Of a stretch of 18,180 nt of DNA, positions 13,884-18,180 are shown one piece after another. The position numbers and the translations under genes were made by a program. Numbering within the stretch: position 1 is the first letter of the stretch; every line of letters starts with the position of its first letter. The DNA is from Bacteroidota bacterium. GTDB lineage: Bacteria > Bacteroidota > Ignavibacteria > SZUA-365 > JAADGX01. Location of the stretch: NCBI GenBank assembly GCA_024276335.1, contig JAJRXL010000228.1, positions 1-18,180 of the forward strand. The letters run 5' to 3'. The notes under the pieces are model-generated. The model searched no databases. It was given only the letters and a program-made list of their open reading frames with translations, and was not told where the DNA came from.

Positions 13884-15134
13884 TTATTTCTTGAGCGATT
13901 GCAAAAAAGCATAGAGGTCCCGCATTTCCTGCCCGGTCAATTCCGGCCATTTCATGGCTTTCTCCGTAATCAACTCTTCCATGATGGGGGCATGGTTCCA
14001 CATGATCCGGGCCAGGGTAACAGAGGAGGAAACCGCGTGCGCTCGCCGGAGATCAGGTCCAATATCGCCGCCTCTCCCGCCTGCCCCGTGGCATCGCGCA
14101 CAGCCCTTGGCGACAAAGATTTCCTTCCCGGCGCCGGCGTTCCCGCGTTCATCCGTGAATTTCAGGAAGTAGAGATACGCAATCAGGTCCGCCATTTCTT
14201 TGCCCTCGAGCTTCGGCCACGCGATATGATATTCACGCATCATTTCACGCATGGCAGAGCCATGATTCCACATCAACCCGGCAATTTCGGTGACGCTGTA
14301 GTTCCATTCCAGTTTCCTCAGGTTCGGTCCCGGTTTCGATTCGTCCCCATCGACGGCGTGACATTTTTCGCAACCTTTTTTCCGAAACACCCGTTGCCCG
14401 TCGCGGGGGTTGCCCGGCGACATGTACACTTTTTCCCTGTTCGTTCCCTTGCTGGCCGAACGCAGGTACGCACTCAAATCGACGATTTCCTTTCCCGAAA
14501 ACGTCGGCCGTCGCAGGCCCTGTTTTGCCAATGCTTTTTCCATCCCGGGGCCGTGATTCCAAAGGGCCTGGGCCATGTACAGTGGAGAAACGAACTTCTT
14601 CATCTTGTCAAAGGCGGGCCCTACTTTTTTCCCTTTCCCGCCCACCGAATGGCAGTTCAGACACCCTTTCTCCTTCACCAGGATTTTCCCGCGATACAAG
14701 TCTCCCGGTTCATCCAGGTACCGCAGGTAGTAGAGGAACGCGATAAGCTCCATGATTTCCTTCCGGTCGAATTCCGGGAACGGGAGGTCCAGTTCGCGCA
14801 TCCGGCGCAACATCACCGGCGAGTGGTTCCACATGATCGCGGCCAGATCAAGGAACGTTCCGTAGAACTTCTTCTCGCCCAAATCCGGTCCAATCTTGCC
14901 GCCCTGCCCTTCGATGGCATGGCAACTGATGCATCCCTTCTGTTCGAAGACGAATCGTCCATTCAACGGGTTTTCGGGTATGACGAGATCCTGCCCGACC
15001 GCCGAGATGCACGTGGCAAACAACAGTGCAACAAGCGCGCACACTTTTCCACGGAAAAAAGAAGACCTCGCGGGAAAGCCCTTCTTCCGAACCGGCGATC
15101 GGCTATTCTCCTGTCGATCTTTAATGCCCCTCAT
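13884..15134 (-). CDS. Tetraheme cytochrome c made of four class I-like monoheme domains (copy 1)
   Basis: With the ATG at 15134 the product has 416 residues. This start has GGAG six bases upstream and gives an N-terminus with basic residues followed by a hydrophobic stretch (about 30-46, ending Val-Gly-Gln). The frame stays open to 15398, but that longer version overlaps the preceding gene and lacks a signal peptide at its start. Four domains follow with CXXCH at residues 68, 158, 255 and 345, and WNHxxxM distal motifs at 102, 192, 289 and 379. The basic N-terminal region before the signal helix is long, so an uncleaved anchor is possible. It is the probable direct electron acceptor of the ActC/ferredoxin module encoded just upstream. 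Relation to the second copy is domain by domain: domains 1 share Lys-Lys-Phe-Tyr-Gly-Thr and domains 3 share Asn-Tyr-Ser-Val-Thr. Confidence 0.9.
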   Translation of the reverse strand: MRGIKDRQENSRSPVRKKGFPARSSFFRGKVCALVALLFATCISAVGQDLVIPENPLNGRFVFEQKGCISCHAIEGQGGKIGPDLGEKKFYGTFLDLAAIMWNHSPVMLRRMRELDLPFPEFDRKEIMELIAFLYYLRYLDEPGDLYRGKILVKEKGCLNCHSVGGKGKKVGPAFDKMKKFVSPLYMAQALWNHGPGMEKALAKQGLRRPTFSGKEIVDLSAYLRSASKGTNREKVYMSPGNPRDGQRVFRKKGCEKCHAVDGDESKPGPNLRKLEWNYSVTEIAGLMWNHGSAMREMMREYHIAWPKLEGKEMADLIAYLYFLKFTDERGNAGAGKEIFVAKGCARCHGAGGRGGDIGPDLRRAHAVSSSVTLARIMWNHAPIMEELITEKAMKWPELTGQEMRDLYAFLQSLKK

Positions 15135-15220
15135 CGGAAACTCCAATAGCTTGAATTGACAACCGTGCAGTACATTGGCCACGGGATGGACCTGAAGTTC
15201 AGTCCTGCCTCCCGCGGTCA

Positions 15221-15475
15221 TCAGAGACTCCCGTGCCGTGTTTCGTCTACCTCGCGGTGTTTTTGCAGCCCGAAAAACACGTACGTCAGAGCGCTGGCAA
15301 TCAGCAGAAACAACGGTATGGCAATGATCCCGATCCCCACCGACGCATTGATCGCATCGTGCAACCTTCGTGCGACAATCAGCAGGCTGATGATCCATAT
15401 ATCCACGCTAAGGACAAATATCCAGATCCATGCGATTGACGCGTACTGGAGAAACTTGATCGTTTTCGAACTCAT
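15221..15475 (-). CDS. Small two-helix membrane protein of the ACIII-like operon
   Basis: The 84-residue product starts at an ATG with AGGAG eight bases upstream, 19 bases after the ActC-like gene stop codon. Two membrane segments are visible (about residues 14-34 and 48-68), joined by a short loop with Arg-Arg-Leu-His-Asp. The C-terminus is charged. The frame extends upstream to 15754 without a stop, but that part is antisense-like, low in hydrophobicity and overlaps the neighbouring gene. I do not recognise a family. Place in the operon suggests a small accessory subunit of the membrane complex, comparable in position only to the small membrane subunits of alternative complex III. Confidence 0.75.
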   Translation of the reverse strand: MSSKTIKFLQYASIAWIWIFVLSVDIWIISLLIVARRLHDAINASVGIGIIAIPLFLLIASALTYVFFGLQKHREVDETRHGSL

Positions 15476-15494
15476 TTCACACTCCTGTGTCGTG

Positions 15495-16850
15495 TCAGTG
15501 TAACGCCTTCTTGATATCATCTTCTTCCAGTTCGTCCGGCAGGTATGACCGCAGCCGGTGAGCCACCTCCTTGATACTCGAGGCTCTCCCCTCCTGGATT
15601 TCCCACACGGAGATGAGGGGAAAGAACTTGGCAAACAACAGGAATCCCAACATGAACACGGCGATGCCCCCGGCAAAGAGCGCCCATTCCGTAATGGATG
15701 GAATGTAAATCCCGGTCGGGTATCCCAGGCGCGGATTAGCCAACGAGGGAACAACGATGATCAGTCGTTCCAACCACATTCCTATGAGCACCGTGAACGA
15801 GGCGAAGAGAATTCCTTTGATCTTCCGTGTCTTCTTGTTGCTGAGGATGGCCACCGGTATGATGAAATTGCACACGATCATCGCCCAGAAATACGGGGCA
15901 AAATCCCCGGAAAACTTGTAGAAGAACACGCGCATTTCGTCCGGCTCGTTTCCGTAGTGCGTTGTCAGGTACTCACAGAACGTGAAGTAGAACCAGAGCA
16001 ACGACATGATCAACAAGAGAATGGAGAGGTAGGAAAAATGAATCTCCTTCAAATAGTTTTCCAGGTGGTACACCCGGCGGAAAACAATCATCACGATAAG
16101 GAGAGCGGCGATACCGGAAAAGATCGCTCCCACGACGAAATAAGGACCGAAGATCGTGCTGTGCCAGCCGGGCTGCACGGTCATGGCGAAGATATAGGAT
16201 ATGACCGTATGAACGGACACGGCAATTGGAATAACGCCGATCATGAGGATATTAATGGTCCGATCCAGCACTTTATGTTGTTTCGGCGTTCCCTGCCAGC
16301 CCCAGGAAAGGAACTGGTACAACCACCGGGGTTTTGTCCCGCGATCGCGCAGGATGGCAATGTCCGGAATCAAGGGAAGAAAAAGGTACACCGTGCTGGC
16401 AGCGAAATACGCGGTAATGCTGGTCACATCCCAGAGCAAAGGCGACTGCAACCGTCCGCTGGTCGCCAGGTGCCAGATGCGTCCCGGCTGACCAAGATCG
16501 AGAATCGGGTGCAGACCGCCGATGGCCAAAACAATGGCGGTGATCACTTCGGCCATGCGCGTGATCGGTCGTCGCCATTCGGCCTTGGAAAGACGCAAGA
16601 TGGCCGAGATCAGGGTTCCGGCGTGGCTGATGCCGATGAAAAACACGAAATTGACGATGTAAAAACCCCAGGAAACGGGTTGGGCCATACCGGTAACACC
16701 GAGGCCGGAGATAATCTGACCGAGGTAGAGAAACGCGGCAAACGCGATTACGGTGACGAAGATGCCAACGGCATAATAGAAGTTTTTTCCCGTGTACTCG
16801 ATGGAGCGAAATAAGGCGTCATCCTTCGCAGCGATTTCATTTCCGTTCAT
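15495..16850 (-). CDS. ActC/NrfD-family quinol-interacting membrane subunit
   Basis: The 451-residue protein has ten predicted membrane helices. Signature segments of the longer ActC branch of the NrfD/PsrC family are visible: Gln-Pro-Val-Ser-Trp-Gly-Phe-Tyr-Ile at 57-65, HAGTLISAIL at 76-85, a GGLHPILDLG segment at 111-120, and PGWHSTIFGPYF at 227-238 before Gly-Ala-Ile-Phe-Ser-Gly. His76, His114, Asp118, His214 and His230 are polar membrane residues of interest for quinol binding or proton transfer. Family members accept electrons from menaquinol, or donate to quinone, and pass them to a four-cluster ferredoxin subunit. The ribosome binding site (GAGG) overlaps the TGA stop of the ferredoxin gene seven bases upstream, so expression is tightly linked. 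Typical NrfD proteins are shorter (about 300-350 residues); this length fits ActC. Confidence 0.9.
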   Translation of the reverse strand: MNGNEIAAKDDALFRSIEYTGKNFYYAVGIFVTVIAFAAFLYLGQIISGLGVTGMAQPVSWGFYIVNFVFFIGISHAGTLISAILRLSKAEWRRPITRMAEVITAIVLAIGGLHPILDLGQPGRIWHLATSGRLQSPLLWDVTSITAYFAASTVYLFLPLIPDIAILRDRGTKPRWLYQFLSWGWQGTPKQHKVLDRTINILMIGVIPIAVSVHTVISYIFAMTVQPGWHSTIFGPYFVVGAIFSGIAALLIVMIVFRRVYHLENYLKEIHFSYLSILLLIMSLLWFYFTFCEYLTTHYGNEPDEMRVFFYKFSGDFAPYFWAMIVCNFIIPVAILSNKKTRKIKGILFASFTVLIGMWLERLIIVVPSLANPRLGYPTGIYIPSITEWALFAGGIAVFMLGFLLFAKFFPLISVWEIQEGRASSIKEVAHRLRSYLPDELEEDDIKKALH

Positions 16851-16857
16851 GGGAACC

Positions 16858-17541
16858 TCATTCTACTTCGTACAGATAATATACCTTCGGCTCCGTGCCA
16901 AGTTCTTCCAGCAAGCGGAAGGCACGCGCGGTCCGACGGAGACGGCTGACCTCGGTTTTAGGATCCTCGAAATCGCCGAACGTAATGGCTTTCGTGGGGC
17001 ACGCTTCCGCGCAGGCCGGGATGTAATCTCCATCACGGAGGTCCCGGTTTTCCGCGGCAGCCTGTTCCTTGGCTTTCTGCAAACGATGGATACAGAACGT
17101 GCATTTTTCCACGACTCCCGCGGGACGGGCGGACACGTCGGGGTTGAGGGCGGATTCCATTGTATCGGGCCATTCGGGGCGATACCAATTAAACGACTTC
17201 ACCGTGTAGGGACAGGCAGCCATACAGTATCGGCAACCGATACATTGCGGGAATATTTGGGCGACAATTCCTTCATCATTCAGGTACGTAGCCCGCACCG
17301 GACATACTCTTGTACACGGCGGGTCGTCGCAGTGCAGGCAGGGGCGCGGAATATATCTGATCTTCACATCAGGATATTCGCCTTCGTACTCCGTCAGCAT
17401 GTCCATCCACAGCATGGTCCTGCCCATGTCCGATTCTTCCGGGCCAACGATGGCCACGTTGTTTTCAATCTTACACGCCGCGGCACACTCGCCGCAGCCG
17501 GTACATGTATTGAGATCGATCACCATTCCCCATCTGGGCAT
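16858..17541 (-). CDS. Four-cluster [4Fe-4S] ferredoxin subunit (ActB C-terminal half/PsrB-like)
   Basis: This 227-residue protein has sixteen Cys in the order expected for four [4Fe-4S] clusters: Cys13/16/19/23, Cys68/71/76/80, Cys100/103/106/110 and Cys147/150/177/181. The N-terminus RWGMVIDLNTC with a following Glu-Asn-Asn resembles the iron-sulfur half of ActB in alternative complex III and related PsrB/TtrB subunits. There is no signal peptide; such subunits are normally exported together with the Mo-family partner. It should connect the ActC-like quinol site to the molybdopterin-family subunit or to cytochromes. GGAGG lies seven bases before the ATG, and the gene follows the large subunit by 19 bases. 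In canonical ACIII this domain is fused to the large subunit; here it is a separate gene. Confidence 0.92.
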   Translation of the reverse strand: MPRWGMVIDLNTCTGCGECAAACKIENNVAIVGPEESDMGRTMLWMDMLTEYEGEYPDVKIRYIPRPCLHCDDPPCTRVCPVRATYLNDEGIVAQIFPQCIGCRYCMAACPYTVKSFNWYRPEWPDTMESALNPDVSARPAGVVEKCTFCIHRLQKAKEQAAAENRDLRDGDYIPACAEACPTKAITFGDFEDPKTEVSRLRRTARAFRLLEELGTEPKVYYLYEVE

Positions 17542-17560
17542 TTACAAGCCTCCAGATTAA

Positions 17561-18180
17561 TTACGATACATCGTTAGGATCCACCTTATCCAGCCGTACT
17601 TTCGTGGAAATCCACGAGGGTATTTTACTGATGTGATCCATGTCGGTGGCAAATATTTCGAGGGGATTCGCCCCTGTTCTCATCGATTTCCCGTTGGCGA
17701 ATACCTGCCCCATTCCGAAGGGCATGAGAACCAAATCCGGTTTTATGGCGGGAATCAGCTTTACCTTGGCAACAAGATACCCGTGGGCGGATGTGACTTT
17801 AACAAAATCACCATCGGTGATATCCAAAGACTCGGCGATTGCGGGATTCACTTCGACCCACGATCGCCAGTATTCCCGCGAGATAAGACCACCCATTTCC
17901 TGGAGCAGCGGGAGGTGAGCGCCGCGTCCCATTTGGTTCGCAATGACCTGGTACACCATGAAATTATACGGGAAGCGCTCATCGGGAAGATCAAACCGTG
18001 GCGCATCAAAGTGCGGAAGAAACCGTTCATCGCCCGTCTCGGTCAGAGTGTTTATAATTGCCGCGCCGGCGTTTTCCAGAGTCTGAGAAAAGAATTCAAA
18101 TTTACCGGAGGGTGTCTTATAGACTCGGCGAGGATTCGGATCGGGATAAAAAGGATCCCACCAGCCCCCTTTATCGAGAA
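17561..18180 (-). CDS. Molybdopterin-family oxidoreductase large subunit, C-terminal part (5' partial)
   Basis: The frame is open to the right edge, giving about 206 C-terminal residues. An internal ATG at 17959 is not the true start. Near the edge is Trp-Trp-Asp-Pro and then TPSGKFEFFS, the pattern that precedes the C-terminal molydopterin dinucleotide-binding domain in PsrA/PhsA/ActB-type proteins. This is followed by the cap-domain region with Asn-Gln-Met-Gly-Arg-Gly, Trp-Val-Glu-Val-Asn-Pro, and Asp-Gly-Asp-Phe-Val-Lys-Val-Thr. The Tat signal, the N-terminal cluster and the metal ligand all lie outside the window. It is therefore not possible to say whether it is a catalytic Mo enzyme or an ActB-like protein that lacks the cofactor. 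It is the first visible gene of the run of ACIII-like genes. Confidence 0.88.
   Translation of the reverse strand, partial: LDKGGWWDPFYPDPNPRRVYKTPSGKFEFFSQTLENAGAAIINTLTETGDERFLPHFDAPRFDLPDERFPYNFMVYQVIANQMGRGAHLPLLQEMGGLISREYWRSWVEVNPAIAESLDITDGDFVKVTSAHGYLVAKVKLIPAIKPDLVLMPFGMGQVFANGKSMRTGANPLEIFATDMDHISKIPSWISTKVRLDKVDPNDVS

Noticed and set aside
11906..15134. T9SS sorting domain on the tetraheme cytochromes
   Set aside because: Both end directly after the last cytochrome domain in Lys-rich tails, without YPNP or sorting-domain features; they are more likely periplasmic.
13818..15149. A 443-codon + strand open frame opposite the first tetraheme cytochrome gene
   Set aside because: Antisense shadow: its sequence is rich in Arg, His, Phe and Pro without domain pattern, while the - strand frame encodes four clear cytochrome c domains.
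15135..15398. N-terminal extension of the first tetraheme cytochrome by 88 residues
   Set aside because: The extension overlaps the small membrane protein gene, and no start in it is as good as the ATG at 15134, which has GGAG upstream and is followed by a signal sequence.
15476..15754. N-terminal extension of the two-helix protein by 93 residues into the ActC-like gene
   Set aside because: This stretch is read out of frame within the ActC-like gene and is compositionally unlike the rest. The ATG at 15475 has a strong ribosome binding site.
15558..16814. A 418-codon + strand open frame opposite the ActC-like gene
   Set aside because: Its translation is highly polar and without motif, as expected when a ten-helix membrane protein gene is read on the opposite strand.

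Overview
The window looks like part of a respiratory and electron-export region from a moderately GC-rich member of the Fibrobacterota-Chlorobiota-Bacteroidota (FCB) group. Two proteins end in a type IX secretion (T9SS) sorting domain: a YPNP motif, then a Gly-Met/Leu-Tyr stretch and a basic tail. The membrane complex resembles alternative complex III (ACIII). The Rieske-then-cytochrome-b gene order recalls green sulfur bacteria and Ignavibacteria. GC is judged by eye to be in the mid to high 50s, with a few sharply AT-rich promoter-like gaps. The phylum is an inference; no rRNA or other marker gene is present.

Layout. On the + strand, positions 1-3140 hold the end of a GT-C-like membrane protein, a T9SS-exported M28 metallopeptidase and a PIG-L deacetylase. 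After an AT-rich regulatory gap comes a compact + strand operon (3310-6350): Rieske protein, one-piece cytochrome b with PEWY motif, and an 11-heme membrane-anchored cytochrome c. A convergent intergenic region with a terminator hairpin (6351-6693) separates this from a long set of - strand genes. Read in the direction of transcription these are: molybdopterin-family oxidoreductase (C-terminal part, cut by the window edge), four-cluster ferredoxin subunit, ActC/NrfD-type quinol-interacting membrane subunit, an 84-residue two-helix membrane protein, a tetraheme cytochrome c, a stand-alone cyclic-nucleotide-binding-fold protein, a second paralogous tetraheme cytochrome c, an OmpR-type response regulator with its histidine kinase, and a 16-heme T9SS-exported cytochrome built from two tandem octaheme units.

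How the genes may work together (inference). Two quinol-oxidising modules lie side by side: the Rieske/cytochrome b/undecaheme set and the split ACIII-like set with two tetraheme cytochromes. Both could pass electrons to periplasmic hemes. The 16-heme protein carries a cell-surface sorting signal and could carry electrons onward at the outer surface. The two-component pair sits directly upstream of the 16-heme gene, and three TAAT half-sites spaced exactly 11 bp apart lie between them, so the surface cytochrome may be under their control. In total 35 CXXCH heme-binding motifs occur in four genes. No rRNA, tRNA, CRISPR array, insertion sequence or phage gene was seen.
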